Source of the DNA: Rhodobiaceae bacterium
GTDB lineage: Bacteria > Pseudomonadota > Alphaproteobacteria > Parvibaculales > Parvibaculaceae
Assembly: GCA_021404525.1 (NCBI GenBank)
Contig: JAAWWE010000007.1
Coordinates: 157,915-221,914 of the forward strand
DNA length: 64,000 nt
Reading direction: 5' to 3'
In this document: positions 43,767 through 53,623 of the stretch, piece by piece
Layout: every line of letters begins with the position of its first letter
How positions within the stretch are numbered: position 1 is the first letter of the stretch
Notes under the pieces: generated by a model
Database searches by the model: none
Told to the model about the DNA's origin: nothing
What the model saw: the letters and a program-made list of their open reading frames with translations, nothing else
Program-made: the position numbers and the translations under genes

Positions 43767-44711
43767 TCAGTCACCTGCCGGTGCGAGGGCGGACGAAGAG
43801 GACGCCTCAGCTCGGGCTTCATAATATTCCCGCTTAATGTCCTCAGACGTGAGCCGCGACCCGTCATGGCTCCAGCCGGGAGGCGCCAGCAGGTAAAGCA
43901 CACGATCTTTAATCGTCAGGCCCTTCTGAAGCTGGTCCTGGAGAATACCCCAATACTCATGGAAGGCGATCTTGATGGGGTTGAATGTCTCAAGATTTTT
44001 GACAAGGCCATAGACCGGGCGGTCTTCCAGGTCCTCCTCGGCAAATGTGCCGAACATGCGGTCCCAGATGATCAGCGTGCCGCCATAATTCGCATCCAGA
44101 TATTGAGGGTTGTTGGCATGGTGCACGCGGTGGTGCGAGGGCGTATTGAAAATGAATTCAAACCAGCGGGGCAGTTTTCCAATAGTTTCAGTATGCAAGA
44201 GGAACTGGTAGCTGGAATTCACAAGAGCCACAAACAGGATCACCGCTGGATCAAAGCCGATAATGACGAGCGGCACATAGAGCAACAGCATGCCTGAGAA
44301 ATGCTTCGTCCAGGCCTGGCGCAGCGCCACGGAATAATTGTAGTGCTGGCTGGAGTGGTGGACGACATGCATTGCCCAGGGCCAGCGCACACGGTGAGCC
44401 AACCGATGATGCACATAGAAGCGCAGGTCATTGGCAATGAAGCAGAGAACCACTGTCGTGATCGTCACCGGCAGAGACACGATCTGGAACTGCATGGCCC
44501 AATACATGGCGCCGACAGAGATGAAAGCTGCGGCCCCATTCGCGACGGAACTCATGAGCCCCATAAAGATGCAGGTGAGATTGTCTCTCGCGTTGAGCTC
44601 CCCTCGCGCTTTCAGAAAGCGGATCGAGAAGGCCTCAATCAGAATGAAGCTGAAATAGAAGGCGAGCGTGATCACGGTGAAATTCGTGGCAATCAACTGG
44701 TCAATGGTCAT
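43767..44711 (-). CDS. Sterol desaturase/fatty acid hydroxylase family protein
   Basis: A 314-residue membrane di-iron protein with the family's histidine clusters: YVHHRLAHRVRWPWAMHVVHHSSQHYNYS near residues 103-131 and SHHRVHHANNPQYLDANYG near 195-213, among four or five helices. Members hydroxylate or desaturate membrane lipids or carotenoids. CGGGGGAA precedes the ATG. It forms an operon with the small membrane protein downstream and is divergent from the LysR gene at 44827, a possible regulator. Confidence 0.92.
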   Translation of the reverse strand: MTIDQLIATNFTVITLAFYFSFILIEAFSIRFLKARGELNARDNLTCIFMGLMSSVANGAAAFISVGAMYWAMQFQIVSLPVTITTVVLCFIANDLRFYVHHRLAHRVRWPWAMHVVHHSSQHYNYSVALRQAWTKHFSGMLLLYVPLVIIGFDPAVILFVALVNSSYQFLLHTETIGKLPRWFEFIFNTPSHHRVHHANNPQYLDANYGGTLIIWDRMFGTFAEEDLEDRPVYGLVKNLETFNPIKIAFHEYWGILQDQLQKGLTIKDRVLYLLAPPGWSHDGSRLTSEDIKREYYEARAEASSSSALAPAGD

Positions 44712-44826
44712 GGGTCAGTTCCCCCGAGGTTGAGTGGCGCTATCTGGCCGACGAGGAGACCCTACCGAGGCCCATTAAAGAAATTAATTGAGTAATACTG
44801 CAATATTTGCAACCATTAGGAACAAG

Positions 44827-45735
44827 ATGGTAGACCTTAGGCTTCTCAAGCATTTCGAGACGGTTTTTCGCCTTGGCAGCTTCTCCAAAGCGGCTGAAGC
44901 GCTGGGGCTAACCCATTCCGCCATCACCAAAAGCATCAAAACCCTGGAAGAAACCTGGCAGGTTCGGCTTTTCAATCGCACGACGCGGCTGGTGGCGCCC
45001 ACTGAAGCGGGCCGCCGCCTTTTCCCTATGGCGGTCGACTTGCTCGCCTTCGCGGAAAATGTGAAGCGGGAGACTCAGCAGGGCGAGCGGGAGCTCAAAG
45101 TCATTTCCGGCCCGGCCATTCTGGAAAGTTTCATTCACCCGGGCATTTTGAAGTTCCGCGAGACGCACCCAAAAACCAAAATCACGGTGGAGACCATGCC
45201 ACCCACGCTTGCGATTGAAGAGCTGGTCCAGCGCCGTGTGCATTTGCTGCTCTATCACAACAACACGGTGTCGGGCCTGCCATATGCCAATTCACTCAGA
45301 GTGCGAGAGCTGGTCCGCGAACCCTACACGGTGCTCTTCCGTCCTGATCATGCTGTTCTGAAGACGGATCTGAGCTTGGGCGCGATGCTTGATTATGACT
45401 GGACCATTGCGGGCTTTGATCCGGCGTTTGAAGGCAACCTTGCACCGGATATCCGCAACACTTTGCAGGAGGGAGGCTTTCCACGTTACCGCCTGCTCAA
45501 TCAGACCGCCTGTTTTGACATGGTGCAGAAGTCAGACATGCTGACGGCAGCCCCAGCATCTGCTGCAAAAGAAATCGTGGCATCGGGCGCACTCGCGTCC
45601 GCGCCATACCCTGCAGATATGGAGTTCTCCATGAGTGCGGTGACGCTGATGGATGCAGGCACGGAACCAACGGTGACGGCTTTCCTCGATGCCCTGGCGG
45701 ATGTATGGGGCAACAGTCACGCTGGCGGAACGTAG
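44827..45735 (+). CDS. LysR-family transcriptional regulator
   Basis: A 302-residue regulator with a winged HTH (MVDLRLLKHFETVFRLGSFSKAAEALGLTHSAITKSIKTLEETWQVRLFNRTTR) and a C-terminal periplasmic-binding-like effector domain. ATG 44827 follows TTAGGAAC; the upstream TTG would add 13 unlikely residues. It is divergent from the sterol desaturase-like operon with 115 bp between, and probably controls it. Its 3' end overlaps the convergent GFA gene by 19 bp. Confidence 0.92.
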   Translation: MVDLRLLKHFETVFRLGSFSKAAEALGLTHSAITKSIKTLEETWQVRLFNRTTRLVAPTEAGRRLFPMAVDLLAFAENVKRETQQGERELKVISGPAILESFIHPGILKFRETHPKTKITVETMPPTLAIEELVQRRVHLLLYHNNTVSGLPYANSLRVRELVREPYTVLFRPDHAVLKTDLSLGAMLDYDWTIAGFDPAFEGNLAPDIRNTLQEGGFPRYRLLNQTACFDMVQKSDMLTAAPASAAKEIVASGALASAPYPADMEFSMSAVTLMDAGTEPTVTAFLDALADVWGNSHAGGT

Positions 45736-46124
45736 TCGCCCTCAAACTGTTGCAGGCCATCGGTAATCTCATACCAGTCTGGCTTGGACGCTGTGTGGAT
45801 GTGCCCCATGGGCTTGATGCCCGGGTCATCATCGAGAATAGAGGCAGCAACCACATAGATCCCGCTATCCGTCGCGAGATCACCGAGGGATGATCCACAA
45901 TGTTCGCAAAAGGCCCGTCGGTGAACGTTTGGCGCGTCCGGTTCAAGGCGCGCGATGTGGCATTCACCGCTGGTGATTTTGAGATCTGCGACGGGGCCAA
46001 TCAGCACCGCGGAGAACACACCTGCCGCCTTCCGACAACGGGAACAATGGCAATAGCTCAGCGATGTGGGCGTGCCCGAAATCTCCAGCGTGACCGCCCC
46101 ACACAAGCAACTTCCCTTGATCAT
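45717..46124 (-). CDS. GFA (glutathione-dependent formaldehyde-activating) family protein
   Basis: A 135-residue zinc protein with GSCLCGAVTLE, HCSRCRKAAGVFSA and FCEHCGSSLGDLA, the three cysteine clusters of the GFA fold. It is a shorter relative of the protein at 21125-21589. AGGAGG precedes the ATG. Biological role unknown; no formaldehyde-pathway gene is nearby. Confidence 0.9.
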   Translation of the reverse strand: MIKGSCLCGAVTLEISGTPTSLSYCHCSRCRKAAGVFSAVLIGPVADLKITSGECHIARLEPDAPNVHRRAFCEHCGSSLGDLATDSGIYVVAASILDDDPGIKPMGHIHTASKPDWYEITDGLQQFEGDYVPPA

Positions 46125-46283
46125 GCGCTCCTCCTGTTTCGCCCGTCATAGATGGGGAGTCTGTCTTGAGCCGGGGAGTGGGGCCAATAGGGCCTCCTGA
46201 CACTAAGTGGCAGGAGCGTATCGCTCATTTGGACAGTCCGACGTTGTTTGCTTCTTTCTCCTACCCCTTGAACCTAGAATTAA

Positions 46284-46301
46284 AAGTTGTATATGCAACT
46301 T
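46284..46301. promoter_or_regulatory. MarR-type operator upstream of marR
   Basis: AAGTTG-TATATG-CAACTT is a perfect 6-bp inverted repeat with a six-base spacer, 18 bases before the marR start codon. A related sequence, AAGTTG-TACCTA-CAACCA, lies at 46795-46812 before the adjacent membrane-protein gene. Similar sites before a regulator and its neighbour suggest one MarR protein binds both. Confidence 0.6.
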
Positions 46302-46319
46302 ATCGATTAGGAGGCGCAC

Positions 46320-46757
46320 ATGGTAAAACCCGAGATTATGAACCCTGAATACTGCACGTCTCAGAACTTACGCAAAGCGGCGCGAACTGCCGCAAGGCAC
46401 TATGACCAGGCGTTGCAGCCCGTGGGGTTGAAGACCACCCAATTCACGCTCCTGGCCAAAATCCAGGGCGCGGGAGAGATCGCCCAAAACGACCTCGCAA
46501 ACAATGTAGGACTGGATAAGACAACCATGTCTCGCAACCTGAGGCTGCTTGAAAAGGATGCCTTGGTGCGTATCTCCGAGGCGGATGACCGGCGCATACG
46601 TCTGCTTTCGCTAAGCCGAAAGGGCGAACGTCTTCTCGAAAAGGCCAAACCACTTTGGCGTACTGCCCAGTCATCTTTCGTCGATGAGTTGGGTGTGGAT
46701 GTCTGGCAGACATTGACTGCCATTCTTCAGACGATTGAACCCGTTGAAAACCGATAG
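46320..46757 (+). CDS. MarR-family transcriptional regulator
   Basis: A 145-residue winged-HTH regulator. Core segments are TTQFTLLAKIQGAGEIAQNDLANNVGLDKTTMSRNLRLLEKDALVRISEADDRRIRLLSLSRKGERLLEKAKPLW, the standard MarR fold with a beta wing. AGGAGG precedes the ATG. It is followed 67 bp later by a membrane-protein gene, and both carry a similar AAGTTG palindrome, so it probably represses itself and that gene. Confidence 0.92.
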   Translation: MVKPEIMNPEYCTSQNLRKAARTAARHYDQALQPVGLKTTQFTLLAKIQGAGEIAQNDLANNVGLDKTTMSRNLRLLEKDALVRISEADDRRIRLLSLSRKGERLLEKAKPLWRTAQSSFVDELGVDVWQTLTAILQTIEPVENR

Positions 46758-46794
46758 CTCAGCCTGAGTCCTTGCTCACCTGCATTTGTGCAGA

Positions 46795-46812
46795 AAGTTG
46801 TACCTACAACCA
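46795..46812 (+). promoter_or_regulatory. MarR-type operator upstream of membrane protein gene
   Basis: AAGTTGTACCTACAACC repeats the operator upstream of marR with its inverted GTTGTA/TACAAC core kept, 13 bases before the start codon at 46825. Confidence 0.5.
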
Positions 46813-46824
46813 AAGGAAGATAAC

Positions 46825-47478
46825 ATGACTGAAATTTCCACCGCACGGCCAGCACAGCCCTGGCCTCTAATCGGCGCAGTTCTCGCGTTGTGGAGCGGCC
46901 TGATCCTGTCCCTTGCTTTAGCTGGCGTGTTTGATGTCGCACCGACGGCGCCTAACCTGCCGACTTTGCTCGCGATCTTGATACCCGTCGGCCTTGGAAC
47001 CCTAGGCTATCTGATGTCGCTCGATTTCCGGAATTGGGTCCTGTCCCTCGACCCCGTCTTGCTGGTCACGCTACATAGCTGGCGCATGCTAGGAGGCGTA
47101 TTCGTCTTTTTCTATTTCTATAATCTTCTGCCCGGTTTCTTTGCATTTCCTGCCGGGTTTGGCGATATGGCAGTTGGGTTGGCGGCGCCTTTTATTGCGC
47201 TGGGCTTGCTGCACAAACCCAACTTTAACAAGAGTCGCCGATTCTGGACGTTCCACATTTTCGGTCTTCTGGATTTTGTTGTTGCTGTGGGCACCGGAAC
47301 CATCGCCCGGGTTGAGATTGAGGGCTGGGTCGAAGGCACGACGTCTGTTGCTATGGGCGCGTTCCCGCTTGTGCTCATTCCCGCCTTCATTGTCCCCATA
47401 CTCATTCTGCTGCACCTCGCCTCCATCGCGCAGGCCCTGAGGGGTGTACAACCGGTGATTATTCATCAACACGCTTGA
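46825..47478 (+). CDS. Multi-pass membrane protein, unknown function
   Basis: A 217-residue protein with about six hydrophobic segments, such as LIGAVLALWSGLILSLALAGVF, LLAILIPVGLGTLGYLM, LGGVFVFFYFYNLLPGFFAFPAGFGDMAVGLAAPFIALGLL and FIVPILILLHLASIAQAL. I do not recognise the family. AAAGGAAG precedes the ATG. It appears to be regulated with marR through the paired palindromes; transport of a toxic compound would fit but is speculation. Confidence 0.72.
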   Translation: MTEISTARPAQPWPLIGAVLALWSGLILSLALAGVFDVAPTAPNLPTLLAILIPVGLGTLGYLMSLDFRNWVLSLDPVLLVTLHSWRMLGGVFVFFYFYNLLPGFFAFPAGFGDMAVGLAAPFIALGLLHKPNFNKSRRFWTFHIFGLLDFVVAVGTGTIARVEIEGWVEGTTSVAMGAFPLVLIPAFIVPILILLHLASIAQALRGVQPVIIHQHA

Positions 47479-47483
47479 GACGT

Positions 47484-47519
47484 AAAAAAACCCGGTCCTA
47501 GATACGCAAGGACCGGGTT
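47484..47519 (-). terminator. Rho-independent terminator of groES-groEL
   Basis: On the minus strand AACCCGGTCCT and AGGACCGGGTT form a perfect 11-bp stem with a nine-base loop, followed by TTTTTTT. It lies about 70 bases past the groEL stop. On the plus strand it may also stop read-through from the membrane-protein gene. Confidence 0.9.
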
Positions 47520-47590
47520 CCGTTTGACGCCTCAGTTGACCTGAGTTGTCATTATTTCGTGTGTCGGGCCGGGTTGGCCTGACGCCATGA

Positions 47591-49255
<1,665 letters not shown>

Positions 49256-49320
49256 TTACGGCAATCATTGGGGAAGTTGAGGCAATAAAAAGCCGCGCTG
49301 GGCGAAACCCGCGCGGATGA

Positions 49321-49626
49321 TTATTTCTTCTTCTTGCCACCTTCGATGATGCCGAGAATGTCGGATTCTTTCATGATCAACAGCTCTTCGCCGTCGACCT
49401 TTACTTCCGTGCCGGACCACTTGCCGAACAGAACGCGGTCGCCCGCTTTCACGTCCAATGGGGTCACTTTGCCGTCTTCAGACTTAGAGCCTGCACCAGC
49501 TGCAACGATTTCACCTTCAGATGGCTTTTCCTGAGCTGAATCAGGAATGATGATGCCACCAGCGGTTTTCGTGTCTTCTTCGACCCGGCGCACCAGCACC
49601 CGGTCATGGAGAGGACGGAATTTCAT
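49321..49626 (-). CDS. groES: Co-chaperonin GroES (Hsp10)
   Basis: A 101-residue GroES with [44 protein letters not shown] and the mobile-loop and roof regions typical of the family. ATG 49626 follows AAGGGAGA, so the longer frame (15 more residues) is rejected. It is the first gene of the operon; a CIRCE element is 58 bp upstream. Confidence 0.97.
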   Translation of the reverse strand: MKFRPLHDRVLVRRVEEDTKTAGGIIIPDSAQEKPSEGEIVAAGAGSKSEDGKVTPLDVKAGDRVLFGKWSGTEVKVDGEELLIMKESDILGIIEGGKKKK

Positions 49627-49684
49627 GAGATATCTCCCTTGAAGCCTGCAAAAGTGCAGGAATTCTCTCAAATTTCTTGTTCTG

Positions 49685-49711
49685 TTAGCACTCCAATTCG
49701 GTGAGTGCTAA
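49685..49711 (-). promoter_or_regulatory. CIRCE element (HrcA operator) upstream of groES
   Basis: TTAGCACTC-N9-GAGTGCTAA matches the CIRCE consensus exactly in both arms, with the nine-base spacer CAATTCGGT. HrcA repressor bound here blocks groESL transcription until heat shock. hrcA itself is not in the window. Confidence 0.97.
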
Positions 49712-49833
49712 CGAAGCGGAGCAGAAATAGGGAGTCCGGGCTTCGCTGTCAAGGCTCTGGATGGGCTAAGACCCGGAAATGATTCAGCTTTTCATGGGTT
49801 CGTCACACCAGGTTGCAACGAGCCAGATGGCTT

Positions 49834-50364
49834 TCAGCCCGCCAGCGGCACAAATCGAGCGTTTTCAACAATTATGCGGCACTGCCGAGGCGTGAAGCGA
49901 CAGAGCTCGCAGCCATGGGGGGCCATCAGGTTGATGGAATGCAAAGGCGCGTGGCCGAGCCCGAAAAGGTGGCCCAGCTCGTGTGCCGCGGTCTGCTTGT
50001 GGTCAAGCGGCGTGCCGTCAGGTGCTGCCCAGGCAATCTCCGCCCGTTTGGGATGTCTGAGCGCAAACGCCCGACCTTCCACCGCCTGGCCATCGACAAG
50101 CTCAAGCGAGGCCACGAAATGCAGGTCATAGGAAGAAGCGGCAGGACCGTCTTGGTCCACGAAACGAAGCGCGATGCCACACTCGCCAAATCGTTTCCGT
50201 GCAGTGCCGAGCTGACTGGACAGCGCACCGGCAGGCCAAGCTGAGGAGGTTTGCACCAAGACCGAGACCGCCGGGCCCGATGGTTCGGGGGAGGCGGTGA
50301 CGGCACCACATCCCCCGATGAGAGTTACGCAAAGCGCGGCCCAGAGGACATCAGAACGGAACAC
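49834..50364 (-). CDS. Matrixin-like metalloprotease, predicted lipoprotein
   Basis: A 176-residue protein beginning with a GTG codon (50364) that overlaps the end of the autotransporter gene by 14 bp. The N-terminal VLWAALCVTLIGGC is a lipoprotein signal with a lipobox-type cysteine. The zinc motif AAHELGHLFGLGHA (HExxHxxGxxH) is followed by a Met-turn in INLMAP, the metzincin layout of matrixins, and CELCRFTPRQC supplies cysteines. It probably anchors to a membrane and cleaves secreted proteins. Co-transcription with the autotransporter suggests a processing partner (inference). Confidence 0.8.
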   Translation of the reverse strand: MFRSDVLWAALCVTLIGGCGAVTASPEPSGPAVSVLVQTSSAWPAGALSSQLGTARKRFGECGIALRFVDQDGPAASSYDLHFVASLELVDGQAVEGRAFALRHPKRAEIAWAAPDGTPLDHKQTAAHELGHLFGLGHAPLHSINLMAPHGCELCRFTPRQCRIIVENARFVPLAG

Positions 50365-52213
50365 GGACCTGGATACCGAGCCCTGTCGCCTCGTAGTTGC
50401 TGCGGAACACCGATCGGCTCGCCTGCACCGCCACAGCATAGGGTCCCGGATTATATTCAAGACCGGTGGAGAGGGTGCCATAGAGGCGGTCAACACCATT
50501 GCCAGGATCAATCGTGTCATAGCGAAGCTTGAGGGCCCCATGCCAGCGCCAGTCAGGATCTGTCGAGACATTGACCCGCCCTGAGAGCGACGTCGCCGCC
50601 TGTTCATTGTCTGAGCTTGCTATGGTGACACCACCCGTATCCGTGTAACCATCACTATCGGTTCTCACATAGGATTGACCGACACGGCCTGTCAGGCTGA
50701 TCACCTTTGAGAGCTTGTGACGCATGCTGAGACCAATCTGAGCGCCGATGGTCGTGGCATCATAGCTTGCCGTCGCTGTAGTGGCTCGGGTGAGCGAGAC
50801 ATCGGTAATGCCATAAACCCCACTTGCATCCAGCGCCAAATCTTCGCTGAGTTGATAGGCGAGATAGGGCGCGACCATGAAGGTTTCCGTATCCGTGGAG
50901 ATCGCCGCGCCCGTCTGGTCCGCATTATCGCCATTCACATATGAGACCGCTATACCGAGTAGAAGGCGTTCGCTGTAGCGACCCTGCATCCCGACTGTGA
51001 TTTCCTTTTGTTCAATTTCCTGATTACGCCCGGATTGTGTGTCATCGGCGAATGCGACACCACCCCGCGACCAGAATTCGAGGCCGCGTGAGCGCAGCAC
51101 CTCGAACGTATCGCCAGATGGACCCGCAAGCTGATTCTGAGACTCAAGATTTCGGATGAGGCGTTGCAGGTTAGAGATTTCGTGCTTGGCTGCCATAACG
51201 TCAATTTCAGCGTCATTAAGCTCTTGTTGCAGATAGTCAACGGCCGTGTCGTTGAAGTCCAGGGCGCTTTTGGCCTCATCTACAGCACTTTTTGCGTCTG
51301 CCGTATGGGTCGCGATAGCCGCGTCATGAGCGGCAATTGCGGCTTCCAGTTCCTGTTCAGCCAGCGCCGCACGGGCTTGGGCAGCACCATACATATTGCG
51401 GGCATATTCCGGCCTCCCATATGCCGCGCTTTCGGATCTGATACGCCATTCTTCCGCCTGACGCTGGAGCTCACGCACCTTTGTCCCGGCATTCACAACA
51501 CCCATCAGGGTAGGCAGATTCGCCCCATCCCGTTTGGCGTTGGCAAGTTTTCCCTCTGCATCTCGTAGATCAGCTTCCAGCTGAGGACGGCGGGCGTCGG
51601 CATTTGCCTTGGCGTCATTCAGATCCCGGCGCAGGTCGGAAACTTTGCGATTGTGCTGGGCGAGAGAAGCACGTTCCGAAGAAAGTTCGCTGCGATATTT
51701 CGAAAGCAGGGCCGCTTTCTCTTCCTCCGTGATCTCAGAAGTATCGTCAAAGTCTCCGAATTGTTCCTCTAATTCTTCGGCTGTAAGATCGGCAAATAGA
51801 TCCATGAGATCGCCACCCATTTGGCTCAATCGATGGTCTACAAGGTCTTGTTCAAGTTGGGATTGCTGTTGATCCGACAAGGGGGCAGAGCCGCCGCCCG
51901 GTGTTGAAGGTGGTGTTGAGCCGCCCCCGCCAGGTGTGCAGGTCGTGCTGGATTCGACCGAGCTGCTGCTGCCGGAACCGCCCATAAATCTGACGACGAT
52001 AAATCCGTTTGAGTTGCATGATGTCGACGTTGTCTCTCCCGGCAGCGCATTCGCGATCAGATTCGCAGATGTCGGATCGGATGGCCCTGCTTGGGCGGAT
52101 TGAAGCGGAACTGAGAGCATGGAGAAGCCCGCCAATGCGGCAAGACCTACGCGTTTAAACGCCTGAAGGCTGAGAAAAGAGGGACGAATGGTAGAGGAAA
52201 TCGAAAAGCGCAT
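50351..52213 (-). CDS. Autotransporter domain-containing protein with coiled-coil passenger
   Basis: A 620-residue protein. The signal peptide is near residues 20-45 (LAALAGFSMLSVPLQSAQAG). Residues 120-350 are charged and heptad-rich (ASLAQHNRKVSDLRRDLNDAKANADARRPQLEADLRDAEGKL), a predicted coiled coil. The last 260 residues form the autotransporter barrel (GMQGRYSERLLLGIAVSYVNGDNAD... VPYLAYQLSEDL, ending GIQVRVPF). It is probably surface-exposed. It is followed by the matrixin gene and preceded by the LuxR pair; a palindrome lies 62 bp before its ATG. ATG 52213 is used; the upstream in-frame start is unlikely. Confidence 0.85.
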   Translation of the reverse strand: MRFSISSTIRPSFLSLQAFKRVGLAALAGFSMLSVPLQSAQAGPSDPTSANLIANALPGETTSTSCNSNGFIVVRFMGGSGSSSSVESSTTCTPGGGGSTPPSTPGGGSAPLSDQQQSQLEQDLVDHRLSQMGGDLMDLFADLTAEELEEQFGDFDDTSEITEEEKAALLSKYRSELSSERASLAQHNRKVSDLRRDLNDAKANADARRPQLEADLRDAEGKLANAKRDGANLPTLMGVVNAGTKVRELQRQAEEWRIRSESAAYGRPEYARNMYGAAQARAALAEQELEAAIAAHDAAIATHTADAKSAVDEAKSALDFNDTAVDYLQQELNDAEIDVMAAKHEISNLQRLIRNLESQNQLAGPSGDTFEVLRSRGLEFWSRGGVAFADDTQSGRNQEIEQKEITVGMQGRYSERLLLGIAVSYVNGDNADQTGAAISTDTETFMVAPYLAYQLSEDLALDASGVYGITDVSLTRATTATASYDATTIGAQIGLSMRHKLSKVISLTGRVGQSYVRTDSDGYTDTGGVTIASSDNEQAATSLSGRVNVSTDPDWRWHGALKLRYDTIDPGNGVDRLYGTLSTGLEYNPGPYAVAVQASRSVFRSNYEATGLGIQVRVPF

Positions 52214-52274
52214 GAGACATATCCCGTAGAAAGAACAGGATGCCCACACTATTCACGAACGTTTCACTTCCTAG

Positions 52275-52290
52275 CTGTCCAAATGGACAG
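52275..52290. repeat. Lux-box-like palindrome copy 1 (autotransporter upstream)
   Basis: CTGTCCAAATGGACAG has perfect 7-bp arms. It lies one base past the stop of the short LuxR-type gene and 62 bp before the autotransporter start. An almost identical copy occurs at 52595. Confidence 0.6.
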
Positions 52291-52291
52291 G

Positions 52292-52492
52292 TTAGAGCTG
52301 AATGAAGTCACGGGTGAGCGCGATGGCGACCGCTTCAGCGCGTGTTTTGGCACCGACTTTCTTCATGGCATTTTCAATATGGAATTTGGCAGTGCGAGGC
52401 GTGACACCAAGCTGTGCTGCTATGCCGGTATTCGAACTGCCGTGAGCCGCCCACTTGAGGCAATCCCTTTCGCGGGGCGTGAGCGGATTCAT
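52292..52492 (-). CDS. Short LuxR-type HTH protein (truncated duplicate of neighbour)
   Basis: A 66-residue protein consisting only of a LuxR HTH: NPLTPRERDCLKWAAHGSSNTGIAAQLGVTPRTAKFHIENAMKKVGAKTRAEAVAIALTRDFIQL. It is close to the C-terminal end of the LuxR gene at 52612, including an identical AVAIALT and DFIQL tail. It lacks the ligand domain. The start at 52492 has no clear ribosome site, and longer starts up to 52579 are possible, so it may be a pseudogene remnant or a free-standing DNA-binding protein. Confidence 0.6.
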   Translation of the reverse strand: MNPLTPRERDCLKWAAHGSSNTGIAAQLGVTPRTAKFHIENAMKKVGAKTRAEAVAIALTRDFIQL

Positions 52493-52594
52493 TGTGCAGT
52501 GACAGGAAAGGGGATTGAGGGAGTAAGAGGCATCAACGGCATCCTGCGAAGAACAGAGGATGCTCACCCTACTGCGCAAGCCTGCGCGGCCAAG

Positions 52595-52610
52595 CTGTCC
52601 GAATGGACAG
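52595..52610. repeat. Lux-box-like palindrome copy 2 (upstream of short LuxR gene)
   Basis: CTGTCCGAATGGACAG has 6-bp arms CTGTCC/GGACAG. It begins one base beyond the stop of the full LuxR gene, in the same relative position as copy 1 to the short gene. It lies about 100 bp upstream of the short gene's start. Confidence 0.6.
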
Positions 52611-52611
52611 G

Positions 52612-53358
52612 TTAGAGTTGAATAAAATCCTGAGTGAGGGCGATGGCGACGGCCTCTGCGCGCGTCCTTGCGTTGATCTTCTTCATCGCGTTTTCAACAT
52701 GAAACTTGGCGGTTCTGACCGACACATCCAGGCGTTCCGCAATGTCGGCATTTGATTGGCCTTGGGCCACCCATTTAAGGCAGTCCTTCTCCCGTGGCGT
52801 GAAGGGATTTTCCGGCGTCAGAAAGAGCGGGCTTTGGTGCAAGAACCGGTTTTCGAACACCCCAAAGAAGGCGGTCATGATTGTATGTGCGAGTGGGAGA
52901 GCTGCCTGGAAATGCTCGAAGGCCTCCTCGCTCCGTCCCGCCATATGAAGACTGACCTGGCCAGCACCATCGGTGCGCCGAACAGGGATATTGAGCTCAT
53001 GCTCGATTTTGAAATCCAGCATCGCATGCCACATCGTCTCTGTAACGGAACCGGGGGCGGCATAGGCAAAGGCACTCGCCGTTGAAAAGGGAACGGTTGG
53101 CAGGGCGGTTAATGCCAACAAAGGGTCGACAGAGAACCACTCTTCGCGATCATAGGTTTCAATGAGATCTTCGGGCAGTGAGGAATTATCATATATGCCG
53201 AGTTCAGGTGTGACCCGACCCCTGGCGTCCAAAGGACCATAAAAGATGTTGTAGCCCGCAAAGCCGACGCTTTTTGCTGTATCCTCAAAGTAAGCAACCA
53301 GCGCCTCTTCGTTCTTGCACTGTTGAAGCCCGTCTAAATACTCATCCAGCTGGAACAT
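52612..53358 (-). CDS. LuxR-family regulator with autoinducer-binding domain (LuxR solo)
   Basis: A 248-residue regulator. Residues 1-165 form an autoinducer-binding-like domain with NIFYGPLDARGRV, YDREEWFSVDPLL and ALPTVPFS, matching LuxR's ligand-pocket region (W/Y...DP). Residues 180-248 are the HTH TPREKDCLKWVAQGQSNADIAERLDVSVRTAKFHVENAMKKI. No luxI gene is in the window, so it is a solo: it would sense its own or foreign signals, or another small molecule. A truncated relative lies directly downstream, then the autotransporter. Confidence 0.87.
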   Translation of the reverse strand: MFQLDEYLDGLQQCKNEEALVAYFEDTAKSVGFAGYNIFYGPLDARGRVTPELGIYDNSSLPEDLIETYDREEWFSVDPLLALTALPTVPFSTASAFAYAAPGSVTETMWHAMLDFKIEHELNIPVRRTDGAGQVSLHMAGRSEEAFEHFQAALPLAHTIMTAFFGVFENRFLHQSPLFLTPENPFTPREKDCLKWVAQGQSNADIAERLDVSVRTAKFHVENAMKKINARTRAEAVAIALTQDFIQL

Positions 53359-53623
53359 CGTGCCCTCTAGCTAAGACCCTTTCAGCCCCGCAATGCCATC
53401 CATTGGCGCATTGCAACCCTCCGCAATATTGACTGAAAGTACTGCAAAAATTCAATGATGAAAAAACAGGCAAAGTGACTTCTTTGGAGTCAGTTTTTAC
53501 TGGTTTGATGAAGAAGAAGGGATGATTTTCTTTTTTGGTGACAAGCATTAACGCCCATTTTACCCGTCCTATGAATAGATCGATGTCACTGGTTTTTGCG
53601 GGAAAAACTAATTGGGGTCGGCC

